Shown here piece after piece: positions 45,312 through 53,013 of a DNA stretch of 64,000 nt. The notes beneath the pieces were generated by a model. It was given only the letters and a program-made list of their open reading frames with translations, did no database searches and was not told where the DNA came from. Position numbers and translations under genes: made by a program. The first letter of the stretch is position 1, and every line of letters starts with the position of its first letter. The DNA is from Phycisphaeraceae bacterium (GTDB lineage Bacteria > Planctomycetota > Phycisphaerae > Phycisphaerales > Phycisphaeraceae), in contig NYZC01000352.1 in assembly GCA_002686995.1 (NCBI GenBank), positions 1-64,000 on the forward strand. Reading direction: 5' to 3'.

Positions 45312-46373
45312 CTATCCGGCCAGCCAGGTGTCCCGGTGCTCGGCCACGAACGCGTCGTCATTCAGGTGCGGGTATGCCGCGTAGACGCGGTCGATCTGCT
45401 CGGACTGGCCCGGGCTCATCGATTCGTCCGGATTCAGGCACCAGAGGCCTTCGAACAGACCCTGGCGGCGCAGCACTTCATGCAGGCCCGGGATGCAGCC
45501 GGCGTACTGGTTGGCGGAGTCGAAGAATGCAGCGTTGGCGTCCGTCACCTCGACGTTGGCCTGGAGCAGTGACGCGGGTATCGGATCCTGCGGGCTCGCG
45601 ACGGCCGCCTGGCAGCCATTCAGAAGCTCGACCGCCTTCTTCGTCCAGACCGCCCAGTGTCCGAGCAGGCCGCCGACGATTCGGCGCTCGACCCACGCGC
45701 CGCCGACCCTGAATCGATAGGTCGTCAGCAGATCGAGGACGATGTTGTCGTCGTTACCCGTGTAAAGCGCCACGTCGCGGCGCCCTGACTCGGCGATCGC
45801 ACGGATCACGTCGATCGTCTGGTAGCGGTTGAACGGCGCGATCTTGATCGCGACGACGTTCTCGATCTCTGCGAAGCGACGCCAGAATTCGTATTCGAGC
45901 ACTCGCCCGCCGACGGCGGGCTGGAGGTAGAAGCCGAACACCGGGATCACGTCGGCGACGGCGCGGCAATGCGCGACGAGCTCGTCATCGTTTGCGTCCG
46001 GGAGGGCGGCGAGGCTGAGCAGCCCCGCGTGGTAGCCGAGGTCGCATGCCCGCGCGGCCTCGGTCACGGCCTGGTCGGTTCGCCCGCACACGCCGGCGAT
46101 GCGCAGCGTGACGTGGCCGGCGGCTTCGTCGGCACGCCTCAGCTCTTCCGAGGCAAGCTCGAGGACGGGACGAAGCAGGCCGACGTGAGGCTCGCGGATC
46201 TCGAACTGCGTCGTGTGCACGCCGACGGCGAGGCCGCCTGCGCCGGCGGCGAGGTAATAGCGACATAGTGCGCGCTGTCGGCGCTCATCGAGCCGGCGAT
46301 CGGCCGTGAGCGCCAGCGGACAGGCCGGTATGACGACGCCCTGGTCGAGTCGCTGGCGGGCAGTAGTTTCCAT
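45312..46373 (-). CDS. Dihydrodipicolinate synthase-family aldolase (DapA-like)
   Basis: A 353-residue class I aldolase of the DHDPS/N-acetylneuraminate lyase superfamily. VVAIKIAPF places the Schiff-base lysine on the sixth strand, and GLAVGVHTTQFEI is the nucleotide-free beta-3 region. The Tyr of the family's proton relay is visible in FGFYLQPAV. It is about 50 residues longer than DapA at the C-terminus. Members cleave or form 2-keto-3-deoxy sugar acids, sialic acids or hydroxyproline-derived compounds, so this is not assumed to be dapA. The gene follows the nitrilase gene after a 66-bp gap that contains a CCCCGCG tract. Confidence 0.85.
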   Translation of the reverse strand: METTARQRLDQGVVIPACPLALTADRRLDERRQRALCRYYLAAGAGGLAVGVHTTQFEIREPHVGLLRPVLELASEELRRADEAAGHVTLRIAGVCGRTDQAVTEAARACDLGYHAGLLSLAALPDANDDELVAHCRAVADVIPVFGFYLQPAVGGRVLEYEFWRRFAEIENVVAIKIAPFNRYQTIDVIRAIAESGRRDVALYTGNDDNIVLDLLTTYRFRVGGAWVERRIVGGLLGHWAVWTKKAVELLNGCQAAVASPQDPIPASLLQANVEVTDANAAFFDSANQYAGCIPGLHEVLRRQGLFEGLWCLNPDESMSPGQSEQIDRVYAAYPHLNDDAFVAEHRDTWLAG

Positions 46374-46406
46374 ACGCGCTTCATTCCCGCTGATACGAAT
46401 AGAATC

Positions 46407-46434
46407 CCCCGCGCCCCGCGCCCCGCGCCCCGCG
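46407..46434. repeat. CCCCGCG tandem heptamers (4 units)
   Basis: Four exact 7-bp units, then a partial one, immediately 3' of the nitrilase gene end at 46440, in a 66-bp gap. Confidence 0.8.
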
Positions 46435-46439
46435 CCCGG

Positions 46440-47369
46440 CTACTCGTTACGACTCAACCAATCCTCGCGCACCTTCTGCGCCCGCTCGAAGTACTCGTCC
46501 ACCGTCTCGATCTCGAACTCCGAGAGCATCTGCGGCGCCGACACCGTCTTCGACCGACTCGTGATCAGCACCGACCCGAGTCGTCCGGGGTCGTGCATGT
46601 TCACCTCGGTTCCGTATTTCCTCTTCAGCGCCGTGAACTTCTCCGCGTGATAGTCGAGATGCGCCAGGCAGCAGTCCAGGTTGAGCGTGGCCGTCGCATG
46701 GTTCGTGTAGTTCGTCGCGGTGGCGAGCACCTCACCGATCGGCGAAAGGATGCTGCCGGGGACGCCGGAGATCGCGCCGACGAAGTGCGCCCGGCAGCGG
46801 TAGGCCCACATCTGCTGCATGAGGCCGCCGTGGTACATCGAGCAGAACAGGACCAGGTCGGGCTGTTGCACCTCGACCTTTCGGACCAGGCGTTCGAAGT
46901 TCAGGTCGAAGCAGATCACGCCGGCGACGGAGCCGAACTCCGTCTCGATGACGTCGGCGCAGTCGGAGGGCGCGATGCCGTTTTCGATCTCGCCGATGGT
47001 CGGGTGGTTCTTGTCGTAGCTGCCGCGGACTTTGCCCGATCGATCGAGCAGTCGGATCGAGTTGTAGATGCGGCCGTCTCCGCCCGGTCGCAGCGATGGC
47101 AGAGCGATCCACGTGTCGTGGCTTCGGGCGAGATCGCCGAAGAACTCGAGCAGCAGTGGGTCGCGCTGCGGGCAGCCGGCGACGTACGGCTCGAAGCTGT
47201 TCAACTCGCAAAGCTCGGGCAGCACGATCAGGTCGGGGCGGCCGGGCAGCACCTGCACGATCTGCTCGGTCCAGAACGACCTGACGGCGTCGATGTCGTC
47301 AGGTCGCGGCAACTCCGCCGGATCCGAGGGGCGGGCGCTGATCAGGCTGACGGTGACGGGTCGGGACAT
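46440..47369 (-). CDS. Carbon-nitrogen hydrolase (nitrilase superfamily)
   Basis: A 309-residue protein with the Glu-Lys-Cys triad of the nitrilase superfamily: LIVLPELCE, SYDKNHP and GVICFDLNF. The start ATG at 47369 lies two bases after the stop of the dehydrogenase gene (TGA-AG-ATG), so the genes are coupled. Enzymes of this superfamily hydrolyse nitriles, amides or carbamoyl groups. No signal peptide. The operon order is PhyH oxygenase, dehydrogenase, this hydrolase, then possibly the DapA-like aldolase, which looks like a short degradative pathway. Confidence 0.88.
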   Translation of the reverse strand: MSRPVTVSLISARPSDPAELPRPDDIDAVRSFWTEQIVQVLPGRPDLIVLPELCELNSFEPYVAGCPQRDPLLLEFFGDLARSHDTWIALPSLRPGGDGRIYNSIRLLDRSGKVRGSYDKNHPTIGEIENGIAPSDCADVIETEFGSVAGVICFDLNFERLVRKVEVQQPDLVLFCSMYHGGLMQQMWAYRCRAHFVGAISGVPGSILSPIGEVLATATNYTNHATATLNLDCCLAHLDYHAEKFTALKRKYGTEVNMHDPGRLGSVLITSRSKTVSAPQMLSEFEIETVDEYFERAQKVREDWLSRNE

Positions 47370-47371
47370 CT

Positions 47372-48541
47372 TCAGAGAATCTCCTCGCAGGGGACGATCG
47401 TCGACTTCACGCTGCGCATCGCCATGGCGGCGTCGATGGCGTCGCGGACGCCCTGTTCCGAAAACGGAAAGAGCGTCTGCATCTGCTGCCACGGAAAGCG
47501 GTCGCGAGCGCGATCCAGCATCGCGATGCCGAGCGGGATGTCGTTGGCCGTAAAGGCCCAGCTTCCGAGCACGTTGACGTCCTTCGTGCAGATGCGATGC
47601 CAGTTCGTCTCGATGGCGCCCGCGTCGGTGAACTGCCCCATCTCCACGTAGGTCCCGCCGTCGCGAAGCATCTCGATGCCTTCCGGACCGGCCGAAGGAT
47701 GGCCGCTGCAGTCCATCACGAGGTCCGCGCCGAACCCGCCGATCATCTCCCGTACGGCGGCGATGCGCCCTTCCGGGGCGGGGTGGGCTTCGAGGCTGAT
47801 CGTGCCGTCGGCGCCGAATTCCCGGCAGAGGGCGAGGCGCGGCGTTTCGGGGGCACCGATGACGAAGACGCGACCGGCGCCCATTTCGCGCGCGGCGGCT
47901 GTCGCGAGCACGCCGATGGGGCCCGAGCCCTGGATGATCACGGTGTCGCCGTGTCGAAAGCCCTGGCAGCGGATTGCCCGGTTGAACGCGCGGATGCATG
48001 ACGTCAGCGGCTCCGCGAGCGTGCCCAGGCGCAGCGGCATGTCGTCCGGCAGTCGGTAGATCTTCGTGCCCGGCAGATCGTCGAGGTCGACGTAGACCAT
48101 CTCGGCCCACCCGCCCCAGAGGTGGGGGGGCTTCTCGAAGCCGAGGTACCGCCCGTAGTAGACGGGCGTCAGGCACTTGTTCGCCGTCTCTGGATAGTGG
48201 ACGCAGTAGTGGCAGCGTCCGCAGGGCATGAGCGGCGGCAGCATGATCTTCGATCCGACGGAGAGCGGCAGGCCCATGAAGTCCTCCGTGAGCCCGTCGC
48301 CCTTCTCGACGATCACGCCCGCAAGCTCGTGGCCCAGCGTGAACGGCCACGGCAGCGGCTTCGGCCAGTGTCCCTTCAGGATGTGCAGGTCGGTGCCACA
48401 CACGCCGCAGGCGCCGATCCGGATCAGCGCTCCGCGCTGCGGCACGGCCGGCCGGGCGACCTTCCGGATGACCGGGTCGGTGCCGGGGCCGTCGAAGGTC
48501 GCGACGCGGACGTCGGAATCTGATTCGATTGCAGGGCTCAT
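47372..48541 (-). CDS. Zinc-containing alcohol dehydrogenase
   Basis: A 389-residue medium-chain alcohol dehydrogenase. Start ATG at 48541 overlaps the stop of the PhyH gene by four bases. GACGVCGTDLHIL has the catalytic-zinc Cys, TLGHELAG the His and Glu, and PPLMPCGRCHYCVHYPETANKC the structural zinc cysteines. VIIQGSGPIGVLATAAAREMGA is the coenzyme site. It is a full-length classical member, unlike the shorter one at 43925. Substrate probably a secondary alcohol or polyol. Confidence 0.88.
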   Translation of the reverse strand: MSPAIESDSDVRVATFDGPGTDPVIRKVARPAVPQRGALIRIGACGVCGTDLHILKGHWPKPLPWPFTLGHELAGVIVEKGDGLTEDFMGLPLSVGSKIMLPPLMPCGRCHYCVHYPETANKCLTPVYYGRYLGFEKPPHLWGGWAEMVYVDLDDLPGTKIYRLPDDMPLRLGTLAEPLTSCIRAFNRAIRCQGFRHGDTVIIQGSGPIGVLATAAAREMGAGRVFVIGAPETPRLALCREFGADGTISLEAHPAPEGRIAAVREMIGGFGADLVMDCSGHPSAGPEGIEMLRDGGTYVEMGQFTDAGAIETNWHRICTKDVNVLGSWAFTANDIPLGIAMLDRARDRFPWQQMQTLFPFSEQGVRDAIDAAMAMRSVKSTIVPCEEIL

Positions 48542-49266
48542 GGTCGGCACTTCGCGCGGCGCGCCTGCGGAACGTTCGTGCTTTGCCCGGAAACGACCAG
48601 CGCCGTATTCCATACCTTCGAATCGTCGACGACGCTCGCATCGCGGTACGTGGAGATGAACGAAAAGCGATCCTTGCCCGAGGTGTTGAGGTGCGAGCTG
48701 TGCGCGGTCCGGTCGGAGAAGAAAACGACGTCGCCGCGCTGCACGCTCAGCGTCCGGTCCGACATGCCTGCGAGCTGGGCGTCGTCGATATGATTGTTGA
48801 AGGAATCCTCCCGTTCGTCGTAGCGATTCTCGAAGTCGACGAGGTGAGAACCAGGAATCATCCTGAGGCAGCCGTTCTCCGGCCGCGCGTCATCGAGCGC
48901 GATCCAGATCGAGATCTTCGGAGCCCCGTACCAGTAGTACCAGTCGAGGTGCCAGGGCGACGCGAAGGTGATGCGGCGATCCTTCAGCACCGCCTTGGCG
49001 CTGAGAAACTCGACGTGGTCGCCGATGAGCTGGCGCAGTTTCGTGACGATGCCGGGAGCGGTCATTCTCGACAGCAGGGTCGCTGGCATGGCGTCACACA
49101 TCCAGATGCGGACGCCGGATTCAGGTATGCGCTCGTCGCCCAGGGCCACTTCGACGTCCTGCTTCCACCGCGTGATCTCGTCCGAGTCGTAGAGCGATTC
49201 GACGACGAGATACCCGTCACGGTGGTAGGCTTCGACCTCATTGTCGTTCAGGGCGCGTAGGTCCAC
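48538..49266 (-). CDS. Phytanoyl-CoA dioxygenase family protein (HxD intact)
   Basis: A 242-residue Fe(II)/2-oxoglutarate oxygenase of the PhyH family, starting at a GTG (49266). Iron ligands: HLD at residues 106-108, distal His at 189 (AHSSH), and 2OG-binding Arg near 200 (KDRFSF). CLRMIPGSHLVDF is the typical family strand. The gene is followed by a coupled dehydrogenase and nitrilase, suggesting hydroxylation, oxidation and C-N bond cleavage of one substrate. The divergent gene at 49332 encodes a second, different PhyH-family protein. Confidence 0.85.
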   Translation of the reverse strand: MDLRALNDNEVEAYHRDGYLVVESLYDSDEITRWKQDVEVALGDERIPESGVRIWMCDAMPATLLSRMTAPGIVTKLRQLIGDHVEFLSAKAVLKDRRITFASPWHLDWYYWYGAPKISIWIALDDARPENGCLRMIPGSHLVDFENRYDEREDSFNNHIDDAQLAGMSDRTLSVQRGDVVFFSDRTAHSSHLNTSGKDRFSFISTYRDASVVDDSKVWNTALVVSGQSTNVPQARRAKCRP

Positions 49267-49331
49267 GGCGTGATTGTACTCGACCGGAATCTGCTAAGCT
49301 TGCCCGGCGATCCCATGAACGGAATCGAACC

Positions 49332-50144
49332 ATGGTCAGCGACAGAGATATCTATTTTTTCGACCTGCAGGGCTTTCTGCACCTGCGCGGCGCGCTCTCC
49401 GGGAATGAGGTCGCCGCCCTGAACGATGGGATCGACGCGATTCCGCCGCTCGAATCCGGACAGTGGCACGGCAGCATCCAGGCGCACGACTACGGCACGA
49501 ACGACGGGCTGAACCTGCAGCAGATTTACGAGGCGGGAGAGCCCTTCGAAGCACTGATCGACCATCCGTCGTGGTACGAGCGGGTGCGTCACTTCGTGGG
49601 CGGCGAGGGGACGTTCGACTGCTATCACGGACCGGTCTTCATCGACGAGGCGTTCGCGACGCTGCGCGGACCGGGCGAGGCGATCGGCGTCCACAACGGC
49701 GGGCACCTCGGCCTGATGCGCTGCCAGTTCCGCGTCCTGCACGGCAGGTTTCATTGCGGTCAGATCAACATCCTGATCGCGCTGTCGGACATTCACGAGG
49801 GCGATGGTCCCACGATGCTGATTCCCGGAAGCCACAAGTCGAACTTCGCACACCCGGACTACGACGACTTCGTCATGGCGCCGGGTCGTTCGGTGGACGG
49901 AATGGAGGGAGCGATCGAACTCTTCATGGACGCGGGCGACGCGCTGCTCTTCGTCGATGCGATCTCGCACGGTTCGGCGAAGCGCACGAATCCCGCAATG
50001 CGCCGCACGATCGTGTACCGATACGGCCCCTCGTGGGGAAGCTATCGCCACGCGTACCGGCCGTCGCCCGAGCTGCTGGCGCGGCTGGCGCCACAGCGCC
50101 GGAAGATCGTGCAGCCGGTGGATCCGGTGGAGCCTCCTCATTAA
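49332..50144 (+). CDS. PhyH-family protein with HxG in place of HxD
   Basis: A 270-residue protein of the phytanoyl-CoA dioxygenase family. Fold markers: VLHGRFHCGQINILIALSDIHEGDGPTMLIPGSHKSNF, distal His 213 (DAISHGSAK) and Arg 225 (AMRRTI). At the proximal iron site the expected His-x-Asp is H121-N122-G123. Fe/2OG halogenases of the SyrB2 type lose the same carboxylate, leaving a place for halide, so a halogenase-like site is possible; a similar HxG occurs in uncharacterised PhyH families of unknown activity. Its last codon and TAA stop lie in an inverted-repeat element. Divergent from the other PhyH gene. Confidence 0.8.
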   Translation: MVSDRDIYFFDLQGFLHLRGALSGNEVAALNDGIDAIPPLESGQWHGSIQAHDYGTNDGLNLQQIYEAGEPFEALIDHPSWYERVRHFVGGEGTFDCYHGPVFIDEAFATLRGPGEAIGVHNGGHLGLMRCQFRVLHGRFHCGQINILIALSDIHEGDGPTMLIPGSHKSNFAHPDYDDFVMAPGRSVDGMEGAIELFMDAGDALLFVDAISHGSAKRTNPAMRRTIVYRYGPSWGSYRHAYRPSPELLARLAPQRRKIVQPVDPVEPPH

Positions 50145-50247
50145 GCTATTAGTCGTTAAGCCAATCGTTATTGGTCATTTCGGACGCGGTTTGCGACCCG
50201 ATTCTGATATGACCAATAACGATTGGCTTAATGACTAATAGCTTAAT
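50140..50247. repeat. Inverted-repeat (MITE-like) element, full copy B
   Basis: 108 bp. Left arm begins ATTAAGCTATTAGTCGTTAA, and the right arm is its reverse complement over 39 bp with one mismatch (G for A at arm position 16). The central loop is about 30 bp and includes GCGGTTTGCGAC. It lies between the convergent PhyH and sulfatase genes and supplies the TAA stop of the first. A 39-bp hairpin between convergent genes could also stop transcription both ways. Confidence 0.9.
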
Positions 50248-50255
50248 TGATTGAA

Positions 50256-51746
50256 TCAATCTCCCGCTTCCAGCCCCAGCCTTTCATACTGCTCGGCCGG
50301 CGCCTCCGCCTCTTTCATCAGTCGCACGAGATGACCGGTCATCGCTGATTCGACCGACGTGTCGTCCAGTGGTTGCTGCTGGCCCGGATCCTTCTGCAGG
50401 TCGAACAGCAGGTTCTTGTCGACCATCTCGGTAATCCATCGCACCTCGGCGTGGATCTTCATCGTCGGGCATCCCTTCGTGAACGGGAGAGGATCGCTCA
50501 GCTCGACGTTGTCGCTCAGTTCGTTGACCGCGAAGGGTCTCACCATGTGCGTTGGCATGAGCGTGTACTCGTAAAGCGGCCCGTTCTCCACGTTCGCGGC
50601 GCCGCGCATGTACACGTAGCGACCGTCGGTGACGTTCACGTGTCCGCCGTGCACGCCGAAGATCGCCGCGTCGCGTACGGAGGTGTCGTCGTCGATCGCA
50701 GGAACCAGGTTCCGGCCGATCATGTCGGGGGTCGTCGGAACCTGGAAATATTTCAGCAGCGTGACGGGCAGGTCGATGGACGGCTGCACCAGGGCGTCGC
50801 GGCGTTCGCCCTTGCGCCGACTTCGCGGATCCCAGAGGAAGAAGGGGGTGTGCGCAACCTCATCGTAGAATGGCATCCAGACCTTGCCGTACATGTCGCG
50901 CTCGCCGAGGAGAAAGCCGTGGTCGGTCCACACGATCAGCATCGTGTCGTCCCACATGGCGTGACGGTCCATCCGGTCGAGTACGTCGCCAAGATGGGCA
51001 TCGCACTTGGCGAGCAGCGACGCGTACTCGTAGCGCAGGTGCTCGACGGCTTCGGGCGGCTCCTCGACGTGCCGGTACGGCGGCCAGTCGAAGTGTTCGC
51101 CTTCGTACCGGTCGTAGTGCTCGGGAAACTGGTCCTTCCATTGCCGGTGGCTGAAGTAGGGTTCGTGCGGGTCGAATGTCTCGATGTGCAGCAACCACCG
51201 GTCCTGCTCGTGGTTGCGATCGATGAAGTCCAGGCCGTCGCGAAACGTCCGCGTCTGGTGGTGCTCCGCGTCGGTCGGCATGAACTGCCGGTTGATCCAG
51301 TCCTGGCGCCAGTTTCCCCACATATCGCGCGGCGCGACGCAGAGCGGGATCTCGGGGTCGGCGACCTGACCCATCCAGTGGTCACCCTCCTGTCCCCGGT
51401 TGAACTGCCACGTCTTGTAGCGGTTGTGGTAGGTGCCGCCGCCGTCCTCGAAGTAGTGATAGTGGTCGGTCGTGAGGTGCGTATGGACGCCGCGCTGCGC
51501 GAGCATCTGCGGCATCGAGTCGTCGAAGGGCTCGATCGGTCCCCAGCTTCGGTGCAGAAAATTGGGCCGGCCGGTGTGAAAATCGCGGCGCGCCGGCATG
51601 CACGGCATCGAGCAGCAGTAGCTTCGGTTGAACGTCACCGTTCGTTCGGCGAGGCGCATGAAGTTCGGCGTTCTGGTCCAGTCGCACCCGTAGGGCTGCA
51701 GGTGGTGCCGGTTCAACGTGTCGAACATCACGACGATGGCTTTCAT
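50256..51746 (-). CDS. Sulfatase (CxPxR formylglycine type)
   Basis: A 496-residue sulfatase of the alkaline phosphatase superfamily. Cys49 in CCSMPCMPARRDFHTGR fits the CxPxR signature, where Cys becomes formylglycine. Metal residues: D9 in VVMFDTLN, and WTDHGFLLGERDMYGK further on. AAGGAG eight bases before the ATG. No signal peptide or lipobox, so the enzyme should be cytosolic, unlike most polysaccharide sulfatases, which suggests it acts on imported small sulfated sugars or metabolites. No formylglycine-generating enzyme is encoded in the window. Downstream of an oxidoreductase in the same direction. Confidence 0.92.
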   Translation of the reverse strand: MKAIVVMFDTLNRHHLQPYGCDWTRTPNFMRLAERTVTFNRSYCCSMPCMPARRDFHTGRPNFLHRSWGPIEPFDDSMPQMLAQRGVHTHLTTDHYHYFEDGGGTYHNRYKTWQFNRGQEGDHWMGQVADPEIPLCVAPRDMWGNWRQDWINRQFMPTDAEHHQTRTFRDGLDFIDRNHEQDRWLLHIETFDPHEPYFSHRQWKDQFPEHYDRYEGEHFDWPPYRHVEEPPEAVEHLRYEYASLLAKCDAHLGDVLDRMDRHAMWDDTMLIVWTDHGFLLGERDMYGKVWMPFYDEVAHTPFFLWDPRSRRKGERRDALVQPSIDLPVTLLKYFQVPTTPDMIGRNLVPAIDDDTSVRDAAIFGVHGGHVNVTDGRYVYMRGAANVENGPLYEYTLMPTHMVRPFAVNELSDNVELSDPLPFTKGCPTMKIHAEVRWITEMVDKNLLFDLQKDPGQQQPLDDTSVESAMTGHLVRLMKEAEAPAEQYERLGLEAGD

Positions 51747-51771
51747 CGCGATCGCTCCTTCGTTCGTTGAT

Positions 51772-52962
51772 TCAGGTGGGTAGCGGCGCGACGCGCTGCA
51801 CGCCGCCCTCGCGGATCGAGCGCGTGGCGGCGATGGCGGCCGCGACGCTCATCCGCCCGTCCAGACTGCTGGCCCGCGGCGGGGCGTCGTGCCGGACGAA
51901 GTCGAGAAACGCGTCGGCGACAGCCGGATCGGCGCCGCCGTGACCACCCTCGGTCGCGCCTTCGTCGAGGGACACCAGGCCGTCGCCGTCATCGAAGTCG
52001 CCATGACCACTCTGGTTGTTCGGTCGCTCGAGCAACCGGATCACGTTCTTTTCCAGGCGGATCTCGATGCGGCCCGTCGTTCCGATGACGGTGTAGTTTC
52101 GCTCGGTGTCGGGCGTGAAGTGGCACTGCAGGTAGGAGGCCTTGACGCCGCTGGCGAGCCTCAGGATCAGCACCTGGTTGTCCTCGACGTCGATCTCCTC
52201 GCGGAAGGCGCATTGGCGCCGCGGGTGCGGCAGTCCGAAATGATCCTCGAGCGGCTGAGCCTCGGGGCAGTCGTCACGTTCGTCGCAGGCGTCGCAGGTC
52301 AGGTCGTCCGGCTTGTCGCCGCCGAACATGTCGCGATCTCCGAACGCCGCGACTTCGCTTGCGTAGCTGCCAGCCAGCCAGTGCATGATGTCGAGGTCGT
52401 GCGACGCCTTCTGCAGCAGCAGGCTGGTCACCCTGTCGCGGCGGGCGTGCCAGTCGTGGAAGTAGAAGTCGCTGCCGTAGCCGACGAAGTGCCTCATCCA
52501 GACGGCCCGGATCTTGCCGACGGCGCCTTCCCGAAGCATCTGCGCTGCCTTGTGAAGGACGGGGCTGTAGCGAAGGTTGAAGCCGATCATCACCTTTCGA
52601 TCGACACGGCGGGCCGTATCGCGGATGCGGTCGCACCCCTCGACCGTGATCGCCATCGGCTTTTCGAGGTAGATGTGGTGTCCGGCTTCGAGCGCGGCGA
52701 CGGCGTGCTCCTCGTGGCAATAATCCGGCGAACTGACGATGACGGCGTCGAGATCGCGGCTCAGCAGTTCGCGGTAGTCTGCGGTTGCCAGGGCGTCGGG
52801 TCCGGCATACTCGCGGAACTTCTCAAGTGCGAAATCGGAAACATCGGCGCCAGCCGTGATGATGGACCGGCCGCCGGGCTGATGAAACAGGTCCTTCAGG
52901 TAGTAGCCTCGGCCCCATGTGCCGATGATGCCGAGGCGAAGCGGTGGTGATTCGGAAGGCAT
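51772..52962 (-). CDS. Gfo/Idh/MocA oxidoreductase with Cys-rich insertion
   Basis: A 396-residue oxidoreductase. GIIGTWGRGYYL is the nucleotide loop and YLEKPMAITV the EKP motif. KASHDLDIMHWL holds the H-x-x-D active-site region. Unusually, residues about 230-265 read CDACDERDDC and then RRQCAF, four cysteines with CX2CX5C spacing. These may bind zinc or a metal cluster. The gene starts 25 bp upstream of the sulfatase start, so the two are likely co-transcribed. Product may be a desulfated sugar being oxidised, an inference from context. Confidence 0.85.
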   Translation of the reverse strand: MPSESPPLRLGIIGTWGRGYYLKDLFHQPGGRSIITAGADVSDFALEKFREYAGPDALATADYRELLSRDLDAVIVSSPDYCHEEHAVAALEAGHHIYLEKPMAITVEGCDRIRDTARRVDRKVMIGFNLRYSPVLHKAAQMLREGAVGKIRAVWMRHFVGYGSDFYFHDWHARRDRVTSLLLQKASHDLDIMHWLAGSYASEVAAFGDRDMFGGDKPDDLTCDACDERDDCPEAQPLEDHFGLPHPRRQCAFREEIDVEDNQVLILRLASGVKASYLQCHFTPDTERNYTVIGTTGRIEIRLEKNVIRLLERPNNQSGHGDFDDGDGLVSLDEGATEGGHGGADPAVADAFLDFVRHDAPPRASSLDGRMSVAAAIAATRSIREGGVQRVAPLPT

Positions 52963-53013
52963 GAGCAGATCGTAGCGGACGGGCGTTGGGTCTGGTAGGT
53001 CTGCAGGCTGATT

